Part shown: one piece after another, positions 37,644 through 47,600 of the stretch | How positions within the stretch are numbered: position 1 is the first letter of the stretch | Layout: each line of letters starts with the position of its first letter | Origin: Trichoplax adhaerens | Lineage: Eukaryota; Placozoa; Uniplacotomia; Trichoplacea; Trichoplacidae | DNA: 64,000 bases | Assembly (NCBI RefSeq): GCF_000150275.1 | Contig: NW_002060960.1 | Location: 124,001 to 188,000 of the forward strand | Direction of reading: 5' to 3' | Translations under genes and position numbers: made by a program | Notes under the pieces: model-generated | The model's database searches: none | Seen by the model: the letters and a program-made list of their open reading frames with translations, nothing else | Told to the model about the DNA's origin: nothing

Positions 37644-40503
37644 TTATTGTCTACAAGATCTAAAGGTAACAATTTTGCGCACTTTCGCTGAAAATGCAAT
37701 CATTTTAGGTATTGGTATTGATAAGATTATAAATGCAACCATCAGTAGTACTGTTCCTAAGATTTTGTATATATTAAAAACTTCCTGTCGGTAAGAAACA
37801 TCGATCGCAGCATTCATAGGAATAGCGAACAGCGGGCCCATGGAGGCATAAACAGGATAAGTAATGGCGATGCCAATGCAAAGTAATAAATCGTACAGGG
37901 CATGAAAGAAAATCATCAAAAAAAATGGCCAAGGGAAACTAGCTGCAGATAGCACTTGAACTCCAGTGCAGTGCAGAATCAATGTGGGAATCCATAAAGT
38001 AATCAGTGTGTAAAAGCCAACAATACTTAGAAGCATCGCAGTTTGTGATATTGAAGGGCCAGCGACGATTCTTTTTACTAAAACCTATCAAAAGAAATGA
38101 AATCCTTTTATAAATCTACTACATTCTAATAGCTTCCATTATTACAGTACCGAACGCTAATGCTCACAATACATTATGTTAATCTCGGTTTTAGGCTTAA
38201 TAGGATAATAAAATTAATTATGAATTCTATTATCTGACAAAGTATAAAAGAGGTTACCAAATAATGATTATATCGAGTCACCTGCTAATGCAAGAGTAAT
38301 CACAACAATTCTATCTAGCTTTACTAAGGTACCAACCCTGAAAAATGCTGCAAAAAGTGCACTGACAGCAGTCAACAGCACGCCAAGAGCTGCAAAAGAA
38401 CCTAAACCTTCAGAGTAGGCTACCAATACAACACCAACTATAGATAATAGAACAGCTAACATCTAAATATGTTAGAAAAACGATAACAGCAAATTAACGA
38501 ATTTCACTTGGGTATGCAAATATTACAACCCGCAATTGTATTTAAATGAAAAATACTGCAACCAAATTGGAATGTAATTGCTATGAATTAGTTATCTGTG
38601 TCAATGAGACACCACGCGACTTCAACACATTAATATCGTGATCCATTGTTGATTTAAATTAATACAATTATGTACTTTTAGCTCTGTCAGAAGTAGGAAT
38701 ACGCCATATCGTTTATAAGCATCAATGTTATTACGAGAATCTAACAATTATCTATGAATATTCAATACCCTTAAAACCACGAACGTTTCTTTTAGCCATA
38801 TCAAAGATAGAACATAGACAAACGCTGTCGCTGACGAATATATAGCTGTAACATCTGTCGATGAGGTAAACATCAAAGCGGAGTAATAAGTATAAATTGA
38901 TGCGGAAGCCAAAACTGATAACGCGAGCATTCTTTTAGTGGCACCTTTATAAGTAAACCCTTCTTTGCCGCAGACTAGAATGGCTTCCCTAAATAAATTT
39001 AAATATCCAAAAAGTTGAACAGATAGATTGAAGTTCAAAAACTACTTGGCAAATCTGTTATTTTGATCTCAATCAATCACTTGGTTATTGTTTAAATAAG
39101 TCGTTACAAAGCGGACTAACACTAAAGCATCCAGATAGTATATAAACTAGCTTTGACTTGCTATGTACTTATGCAATAGTACACATTAGTTTATTCCTAA
39201 AGAAGCCATAAATCCATTAAAATAGTTATAATCGAATCATAGACCTCAGCTATTTTATAGTTCCAATACATAAAAATACTCATAACATGCCTATATAATT
39301 CGCGTTGATTACGTCCATAACATCCGTATATCATAGCAATAAATGGGTAGTTAATCATAAAAGCAGATCCAGCAAACCTTTTAAAGTTTACAAATGAAAG
39401 AAAAAAATTACACAACTATCATAAACTTGTTATTAGCTGTTAAAGTAACTACGATAAAGAAAACTCTAATCAAACAGCAGAGATTACTAAGATAAAGGTT
39501 TTAAAGTTTACTGCCTCAACTGCAAATGTTACTAACCAGTTCACAAGAGATGTTGAAGTAAAGTTATAATCGGTGTAAGCAATAGTTGCAAATTGAGATG
39601 TTGCACAAACTGATGCTCCAGTACAAATCACAATTACTATTCCGAAAATAATTTTCTTAAGAGAAAAATTTTCTTTTACATGTTTCTCTGGGCTTCCTGT
39701 AAGATGAAGTTTAAATGAAGCAAATTATAACTTGTATTATTCATTTAAAATGGAATGAAGGGTTCTAAAAATCGATTACGACATAATATAATATAATTTT
39801 GTTCTGCATACAGCTTCTTATTTTGCGTCGATGAAAATGGGGTAGTAATACTGCAAATGCATTTTAAGATTGCTGTATATCTAGATTTATAGTTTACACT
39901 ACGTATACGAATTCGAAGAATCAGTTCAGTTAAAGAGAAGAGGTGTAGCAAGTAATTACACAGTTAACTACAACCCGTACTAATGAATACTTTGGAAATT
40001 GCAATATTATAACCAACTAACTAATGAGTGGTTCCGTATTCCCCATTTTTCCGACTAAATCAATATAGTAAGGAACAAAAGGCTATGAAAACAATCTATA
40101 ATGTCCTTTAGAATACTATAGTAATAACGTGAGGAAGCAAATTTTCTTAATATCAAGGGATATATGCATAGTCTACAAACGAGGTATTTATGCATCTATT
40201 GTATACTACGTTATATTTTATTCTGACTATTCATAGCACTTAGAGTATCTTAAATGTACAGTATGGTCACAATAGTAGCAGTGATGGTATTGATATTAAA
40301 GCTCTGCTAAGTAACTAAATAGAGCAAAAAAGGATTGCATTATCACGATATCTACTACTGAATAATATATAGCAATATGATACTAAAGCACATTCAAGAT
40401 CACCTTCCGTAGTAAAGGAGTCTTCATGAGTCGTATCTTCAGTTGATGGCTGGCTGTTAGCATTAGCTAAATTATTATTTGTATCCACCAATTCCAAACG
40501 CAT
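37644..40503 (-). CDS. SLC35F3/F4-like membrane transporter (array copy 5), intact
   Basis: Six exons: 40404-40503, 39537-39696, 39291-39377, 38769-38988, 38337-38462, 37644-38084, joining to 377 aa. A polar, acidic N-terminus (MRLELVD, then STEDTTHEDSFTTEG) precedes about ten helices. Motifs include FTSSTDVTAIYSSATAFVYVLS, WLKETF, LLSIVGVVLVAYSEGLGS and YASMGPLFAIPMNAAID. Exons of 87, 220 and 126 bp match copies 2 and 3. The intron after the 87 bp exon begins GCATGT, not GT; exon length and phase both demand that site. The N-terminal exon is one piece, whereas copies 2 and 3 split it. I chose the ATG at 40501-40503; an in-frame ATG at 40528-40530 would add nine residues. It is the most diverged intact copy. 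The substrate is unknown. Confidence 0.86.
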
Positions 40504-40963
40504 TCTGTAATAAATAACCATCAATATCATCAAAACGGAATACTAAGCCAAGGAAAGTTTCAAAAACTTGAGTAAAGATGTTGATGGTATCAGTAAGCAA
40601 TATCAATATTGAGTAGTTAATATTAGTACGAGTATAGATAAAGCATTGAAGAAGATTGATCCCATTACAAGCTGTAAAGACGCTGTAAGTGAATCAGCCT
40701 TAGTATTAGCAGAAGCTTTTTGCTAAGACTTTAATTCCACAGAAATGAGTGATCAATGTACAGTAAGCATTCCACTTGATGTATTGTATAAATAGATAAC
40801 TATCAATAAGTTTGCACTAGCTGATAGCTGCCTAAGCTACGTGAACCGATCGATAAAGTCCTTTTATAACATGGTACAGTTCGATTGTATGGAAAAGTAT
40901 GTATTAGTTTGACTGTATTGACTGATTTCGATGGTGTTCATGAAAAATAATGTGATAGTCAAT

Positions 40964-41309
40964 CAACTGCATACTTGTAATGTAAACCATTTGCAAGAAA
41001 ATATGATTCCATCTCCCACTTACCTAAATTGAAGGTGATGGTTGAAGGAAGAAAGAAATCAAGATAAAGCACGGATATCCAATAACCTTGATTCACTAAT
41101 TGATCATTACCTTGATTGTTAAACAAGAGTAAATCGCAACTGCACACTTGTAATGTAAACAATTTGCAAGAAAATATGATTCCATCTCCCACTTACCTAA
41201 ATTGAAGGTGATGGTTGAAAGAAGAAAGAAATCAAGTTAAAGCATGGATATCCAATAACCTTCATCCACTAATTGATCATTTTCTTGATTGTTAGACAAG
41301 AGTCAATCG
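40964..41309. repeat. 173 bp tandem duplication, two near-identical copies
   Basis: Copy one is 40964-41136 and copy two 41137-41309. Both begin CAACTGCA.ACTTGTAATGT and end with CAAGAGT.AATCG. They differ at about ten positions, so the duplication is recent compared with the other repeats here. It lies 460 bp upstream of the SLC35F copy 5 start. Confidence 0.9.
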
Positions 41310-41369
41310 TTGCTTAGACCCAAAATACGAATATTCTAAATAAATATCTTGACTGTTAAGCCTCCGAAC

Positions 41370-41651
41370 CAATGTCGAACTAGCCGTAGCGATGGAGACG
41401 GCAGTCGATCTGGTACTGTACGGCCGAATTACAGTGGAAAGCATTACAGTACATACTGTAGTACGGCCTGTACTGTCACAGAAAAGGATGACAGGACGTA
41501 CGGATTGTACTGGTGTTCTGTGTAGACTGAGTTCGGTTCGGTTCGGTTCGATACCTTTATAGTCTATACTTCTGTGTCCATTAGCGGCTGCAGCGCCATT
41601 TCTGCGTTTCCTTTTCGTGCACTTGCAACTAAAAATGTCTTTAGCCTTCAT
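41370..41651 (-). promoter_or_regulatory. GC-rich island, possible promoter or first exon
   Basis: Base composition rises sharply against the AT-rich surroundings. The island has four perfect GTTCG units at 41531-41550 and three TACTGTA/TACAGTA motifs within 47 bp (41414, 41445, 41454). On the minus strand an ATG at 41649-41651 opens 32 basic codons (MKAKDIFSCKCTKRKRRNG) to a donor-like AAAG|GTATCG. This might be an upstream exon or 5' leader of SLC35F copy 5, whose start is 1.1 kb away, but no acceptor links the two. Composition and motifs are seen; promoter role is inferred. Confidence 0.3.
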
Positions 41652-42177
41652 TCATTAGTTGTTAGTTCCTTTTCTAATTACATCACCATCAAACACCTCT
41701 ATAGTTTAAGTATTACAGTTCTTCTTATCATTATCGATATTCAATTATTTTCTGTTATTCTTTAAGGCATAACGGAAAACGAAGGAGTGGCATTCGTCAT
41801 TACAGTAAATTGATAGTAGGACAGAAATACACACTTTAGCTCAATTAAATGAAGAACAGTTTGAAATTATTTTTATGTTTTTAAGGAATACTACCAACGA
41901 AGGAGCAGCATTCGTCGTCCAATTGACAGTAGTAGTAATACAAAAACCGTACTCTTCGTCAGCCATTTTCTCATAGAACTGAAATATAGACTTTGATTCA
42001 AGTTGATGAAGAATGATTTATTTAAAAAATCATTATTTGCTTCAAAAATTGCATAATTCATATCATTCGAATCAGCATTGGATGCTTGCTATGCTAATGT
42101 ACAGCAATGTTATTTTCATATCAGCTATTTTAATAAAAGTAGAAATCAAATTTATTCCTATCCACTCGTATCTGTTT

Positions 42178-42362
42178 TTACGGCCATTCCGAAGACTGAT
42201 TTTGTCCCCTTAAGATTGGTCATGGCTAGACCTGACTCGTGGCCAATAGTAGGGCTGCAATCATTCCTAAGAATGTCCGGCCAATGTTAGGAATGATTGA
42301 GGTCTTAGCATTGGCCATAATCAATCTTAAGGGGACAAAATCAGTCTAAGTAATGGTCGTAA
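42178..42362. mobile_element. Foldback (MITE-like) inverted-repeat element, 185 bp
   Basis: Two arms pair over nearly the whole length. The best block is a perfect 26 bp inverted repeat (42193-42218 against 42322-42347) containing GATTTTGTCCCCTTAAGATT. Outer ends pair imperfectly (TTACGGCCATT and the complement of AATGGTCGTAA). Inner arms pair again around CAATCATTCCTAA, with about 20 extra bases in the left arm. The loop is near 42271-42288. There is no open frame of note. It is consistent with a non-autonomous DNA transposon. Target-site duplication is not clear. Confidence 0.75.
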
Positions 42363-42762
42363 CATATACATTTAACTCAATGATTAATGTATAAAAATCA
42401 CTTCATATGCTAGATATCGGTATAAACTACTGTGTTTGCACGTTAGTTTTAGCTACATTTTTTCCCATTTAAAGCGTTTAAAACGAAATTAAACTATCGT
42501 AGTTTCTTATGGGTGAAACTTGCCATCATGTCAAGCTGGACTTAAATTTTTGACTTGGCATGAATTCACATACACGCATGTTACTTTGCATCGAATATAT
42601 TATATTATACGCGTATACATATGGCTTAGTCCGATTTATTAATCATTTCCGAATACATAACGCTTGCAAGTCTGCCAAGGTATATGCAATACGCATAAGT
42701 TTTCAAAAATTTTAGAAACGGGCAGGGGATGGGGTGGGATTGTGGCGTTCATTCCTCTTCAA

Positions 42763-43670
42763 GGCTTGACTAACACGTGGGAGTTGGAAGCAGAAAAAAG
42801 AATAAAATTCTTCCAACGACTAATTATTAATTAATTAATTATTTATACCAACGGTTGGTATTGTGATTGCAATATCCAATTATACTGTGCTGTATCATTA
42901 TAATATTTGACCTGTATATTACAGATTATAGTGCGTTGAACATGTAAGGTATCTATAGATACCTACAATAAATTCCTTCTTTATCATTCTACATGATTCA
43001 ATAGCCTTTAAACGGCGATTTCCTCGCTAAACCAACTCAAAATTATGAACGGATGAGATATAAACGACTTGCTATAATCTTACCGTTTTCATGCAGTTAC
43101 GCCACTTAGCCATTCTATCGGGCAGAAATTTAAAAACCGACTACTGATTTTATTCAACATTATTATACCTAGCACACATTTATAGAGTATCTGAAATGAC
43201 AGAATTAGATATCGACAGCATGAAGAATGAATATAGATGCTGTAGACTCAAAATGAACATTAATACTGCTATTGAATTTGGCCAGCAGAAATGGAGTTTA
43301 TCTAAGAGAGTCTGCCACTAATTATAATTACAACAAGTTTGTATCTAGGTATCGTTACCTTGGCTAAAGCTACAGATTTAACAATTCTCAACTGTTGACA
43401 GTACTGTAATGATAATATCATTAATAAATTTACATTCACAGCTTGATAAAAGCACGTATTCAGTTCAAGAAAACAACCTGATCGATGATGAATAAATATT
43501 GCAAAAGTATCATTAAAATTAGATCTTGGTACAAGTACCGTATACAATAAAAAAATAAGTAATACAATGACAAACAATTCAAATCAATGAACTAAATTTT
43601 ACTAGAACTACGTTCAAAAAAATATACATACCTATCTAACTTACTCGTATGCAATATACATGTAAGAACG
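42763..43670. repeat. Segmental duplication, unit B (partner 36616-37500)
   Basis: Same-orientation copy of unit A. It ends about 25 bp before the stop codon of the GPCR at 43695, just as unit A ends close to the stop of SLC35F copy 5. A local (TTAA)n-like run at 42826-42843 is not in unit A. The minus frame at 43302-43577 has no counterpart in unit A and is not treated as a gene. Confidence 0.8.
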
Positions 43671-43694
43671 TGACGAAGAAAATCTTCACCTTAT

Positions 43695-44657
43695 TTAAGC
43701 AATTGGTGAAACTTTAGCAAAATTGCGCATGGATTCTCGAATGGTTGTTCGAATTTCGTTAGAGAGTAAAGCATAAGCAACCGGATTGACAGCAGGATAA
43801 CAAAATGCTAGATATTGGGCTATCTTCAAGGCCATGTAAAAATCATCCATTTTAAGGATGTTGCTCAAAATAAATGGATTAATGGCTATTATATAGCATA
43901 TAAAAAATGGTGACCACATGATGATATATAAAATCATAGTCATAGTTAAAGTAATCGAGACTTTACGTTGATTAAAAGAAGTCACACGATGTTCACCGCC
44001 GACCCAATTACCATCCCTATGATAATGATGATCAATCGTTCTACGTACCATCTTAAAAATGCAGGTATAACATGACACCATGACAATTATAGGAATAATA
44101 AAGATAAATACTATAACTACGTAATGGAAAGTTATTTCGTGGGATGAGGAAATTATCTGCCATGTTTGGCAATTATTCGATTGGATAGAGCGATAAAGAA
44201 ATAATGGCAATATTCCTAATAAAATAGAGAAAAACCAAATGATACCGATGATAACTATTATTGTTCGATAACCGGAATAATGGCGACGATAGCGGAATAA
44301 TTTCATCATCATTAGCCGGTCGAGACTAGCCACCATTAAATGGAGATTAATTACTGCGATTAACGTTACAGCAATAACACTGACTATCGAGCAAAATAGT
44401 AATTGTGAATGATGAGTTGGATTTGCAAAATTTGGAAAGATATAGAAAAGAGCCAATAAGATATGACCAACAAACATACTTGCCATAATGATATGGGTAC
44501 TAGTATGCAAAGATTTTCGATAAAGTATGACTAGTAGTAGACATAGATTAGTTAAGATGATAAGAATGCCAATCAAAGACCAAATAATATAGTCTAGAAA
44601 TTGATTATTAGGCAAGAATGGCGTAATCATAAACAGATTTGTTTTAGAAAAATTCAT
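43695..44657 (-). CDS. Rhodopsin-like (class A) G-protein-coupled receptor, single exon
   Basis: A 320 aa intronless receptor starting at ATG 44655-44657. The N-terminus has a glycosylation sequon (NFS). Seven hydrophobic helices lie at about 22-46, 54-77, 89-118, 132-154, 176-204, 233-259 and 277-299. Asn36 is the conserved helix 1 asparagine. Cys89 and Cys163 can form the helix 3 to loop 2 bridge. Helix 3 ends Asp113-Arg114-Leu115, helix 6 has W248-S-P250, and helix 7 has a proper NPVAY (291-295) with a basic tail after it. The helix 2 aspartate is replaced by His65. Similar in length and phrasing (IWSLIG, YIFP, NLHLM.AS.DR) to the receptor at 4510-5466, so they are paralogues. Ligand and coupling are unknown. 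Confidence 0.92.
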   Translation of the reverse strand: MNFSKTNLFMITPFLPNNQFLDYIIWSLIGILIILTNLCLLLVILYRKSLHTSTHIIMASMFVGHILLALFYIFPNFANPTHHSQLLFCSIVSVIAVTLIAVINLHLMVASLDRLMMMKLFRYRRHYSGYRTIIVIIGIIWFFSILLGILPLFLYRSIQSNNCQTWQIISSSHEITFHYVVIVFIFIIPIIVMVSCYTCIFKMVRRTIDHHYHRDGNWVGGEHRVTSFNQRKVSITLTMTMILYIIMWSPFFICYIIAINPFILSNILKMDDFYMALKIAQYLAFCYPAVNPVAYALLSNEIRTTIRESMRNFAKVSPIA

Positions 44658-47600
44658 ACCGGTACTGACAGAAGTAGCAACGCTGGATAGTGCAATTTAA
44701 GCCATCGTTGTCTATGTACCTTATTTTCCTTCAATGATTAAAAAATACTTGACCTTAATTCCTAAATTAATTTAGATCTACAATGATATAGCAGTTTTAA
44801 TTTTGATGAAGTAAATAATCTTGATTGACCTAAAGAGTAAAATAAAATTTTAGAGTATAGAGTGTGTTAGAAATAGTCAGATACAAATCTTGGATTAAAC
44901 CATACAATACTAATACCGTCTTAATTTTAACAGGAATCCAGTAAGAATTAATATATTATTACCTCATCCCTATAGATTTTGTAATATTTAGATAGTATCT
45001 AAGCCATGCTTTATCTCTTAATATCATTTAAGACTACATTTTACTTTTTTTAATTAACTTTCGAATTGGAGACTCCGATGCATCAATCTTAAACTTAAAT
45101 CATTTAGCGACAACCTCCCCAGGCTGTAATTAAAAGCTTGGCAGTAAGTATAATCTACAACTGCTAGAATACTGTGCTCAGATAATAGAGGAAGCAGCAC
45201 CAAATAAATTTCTTTCAAGTCAGCACAAAGCATTTTATTTTTTGAAGTGTACCTTATGATGTTGGAATAAGTTAAGATTAATAGATAATCAATTTCAAAA
45301 TAGTGCTTAATCATTCAAATATTGATCAAGGCTATGAATAAGAGTATTCTCCCCCAAAAATACGTTCTTTAAAAAAATAAGCAGAATCTATTCCTAAAGT
45401 AAATCTATCTCATTGTATTTCTTGATCGATAATTATTCTCAATTAAATCCTGCTGGTTTATACTCCCTACTGATAAAAAACCCTAAGCACTACAAGGAAT
45501 TCTGATATTTTTGCTTAGCAATTTTGTCGTTTAATTATATTGAATAACCTAATTTATGTTTAATGAATGCTTGTCAGAAACTATTATAATTATCAATAGC
45601 GAAATTATTAATACGTTTATCACGGTCAATAGAATGCTAACTGCAATGCAATGCATATAAAAGAAGCATGTTAAAGAATAGATATGCGCGTAGATGCCTA
45701 GCAATGATACATACAGTATAGACAATTATTAAAATAGCAGCATTACACAAAGATCATGGATAAAGATATTATCAATTCTTGATAATAGCTATTTAAATAA
45801 CAATAAAGGCACTGTAGCGTTCCAAAATTAATTCTTGAAACTAGATCGATTTATGTGCATTTAAATATTTACTTGGAGACATTGATTAAAAGATAAGTCT
45901 ATAAAAATCGCGTAAATTTCTTGCTCAACTATTGATATTGATAACAGCATATACCGTGCTTGACAAAGTATGAGATATTACAGACAGCCCATAGCTCTAC
46001 ACAATTTCGAATTAAAGTATATATGGTAAACCATCATGAATATAATAATCTACAAGTGACATGTCGCAAAGTTCTAGAAAGAATTAAAAGTGTAGTGAAG
46101 TGCTTCCAAAATAAGAAAGAGATCCATTGCAAACGTCTTGCAACTTATGAAGCCGTAATAAGCCCTTAACTATAAAATTATAATCATTTCTCCTTTCAGC
46201 CATACATGCTAATTTTTACCATAACAAAAGCAAAAGAAATCATTTAACACAAAGATCTAATGACAACTTTTGTGCTTTAATCAATAATAAATTTACAGCT
46301 AATTTTTACTCTATTCCTGATCCAGATCTATTATCTAAATTCAAAAGACGAAGTTCTATTTTAAATTGATGAAAGACACTTGAAAAAATTAATTTTAAGC
46401 GTATTCATACTGTATGTGATTCTATTTGTCACAACTATTGTAGCCTAGTATAGGTACTACCTAAATAGAATTGAAACTTGATACATTTATTCAGTGTTAA
46501 TGAACTATTAATAACCAACGACGTTAGCATTTTTTATAAAATATCTAGATGTTAATACTATCGACAACAACTTTGCATAATTCCAATCGTACTGTAATTA
46601 ATGTTAATAATTGCAGATTCGTGGTGATGGATTATCTTTAATCCAATAATATCATAACTTATACTACAAGTATAGTGGTTTATATCGCTTGCGAAAGGAA
46701 ATATCTATTTTTGAATATTGCCATTGATTACTTGATCGTTTTTTACACCTGGGATAATGCCCACCCTTATTTCAAGTACATGTGAGAGAATTGGCTGGAC
46801 AAGCAGGCATATTAAAAATGTAGACAGTCCTTTAGTAAGGTCAAACAATAAGATTTAAAACATTATGTTGTAAAATGTATGGATTAAAAAAAGTTTTTAG
46901 AAACAATTAGATATAGATATAAAATTGATCAAGAAATTAAATTTTGAAAGACAATTCTCGATTGATTTTCGCGTACATAACTTCATGGCTGATTATTACA
47001 TTATTAAACACGCAATATTCACCTTCTAATAGCAATAATAATTTATTAGCTATAGCTATCACAATTCCTAATTGAAAGCTCAAAATTTAACACATAGAGA
47101 CATTTTACTCATCTAACACTAGTAGAGCAAGTTAATAATACAGAATATAGAATCATTAATCAAACAAATAGAAATTAAAAAAGAAGTTAAATTGAATTGA
47201 AATTAAACTAATTCAAATGTATGCCGAATGACTTTGCTTATTTATATTACTATACTCTATCCTAAAAGAAGAATCTTTGTTCTTCTCTTACCCAATTAAC
47301 TCCTAATACGATGCGATAAGAGTGATATAACTTATTTATTACAGAGTTTTCTATGATGTTAAATTTGTGAAAATTAATATCGTTATCTTTAATCTACAAG
47401 TACCTATTTCATCGTACGTATTCCAATTCTAGAATTATTTATTTCAGTCTAAATAACTTTAAAGATCTAATTACTCTTTAAATTAATAATGATATCCAAA
47501 ATAATTATTAGGGATTACTTGTTAAAACCTCCACTAATGTAGAATTATAAAATAAGTATCTAAAATGATTCAGTCTCAGTTGTAACGATATCGAGCAAAG

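Larger units (their letters stand above)
40504..43694. other. Intergenic stretch with several repeats and a GC-rich island
   Basis: No supported gene. It contains the 173 bp tandem duplication (40964-41309), a GC-rich island (about 41370-41650), the foldback element (42178-42362) and duplication unit B (42763-43670), each listed separately. The plus frames near 41574-42290 overlap these structures and are not convincing genes. Confidence 0.5.
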
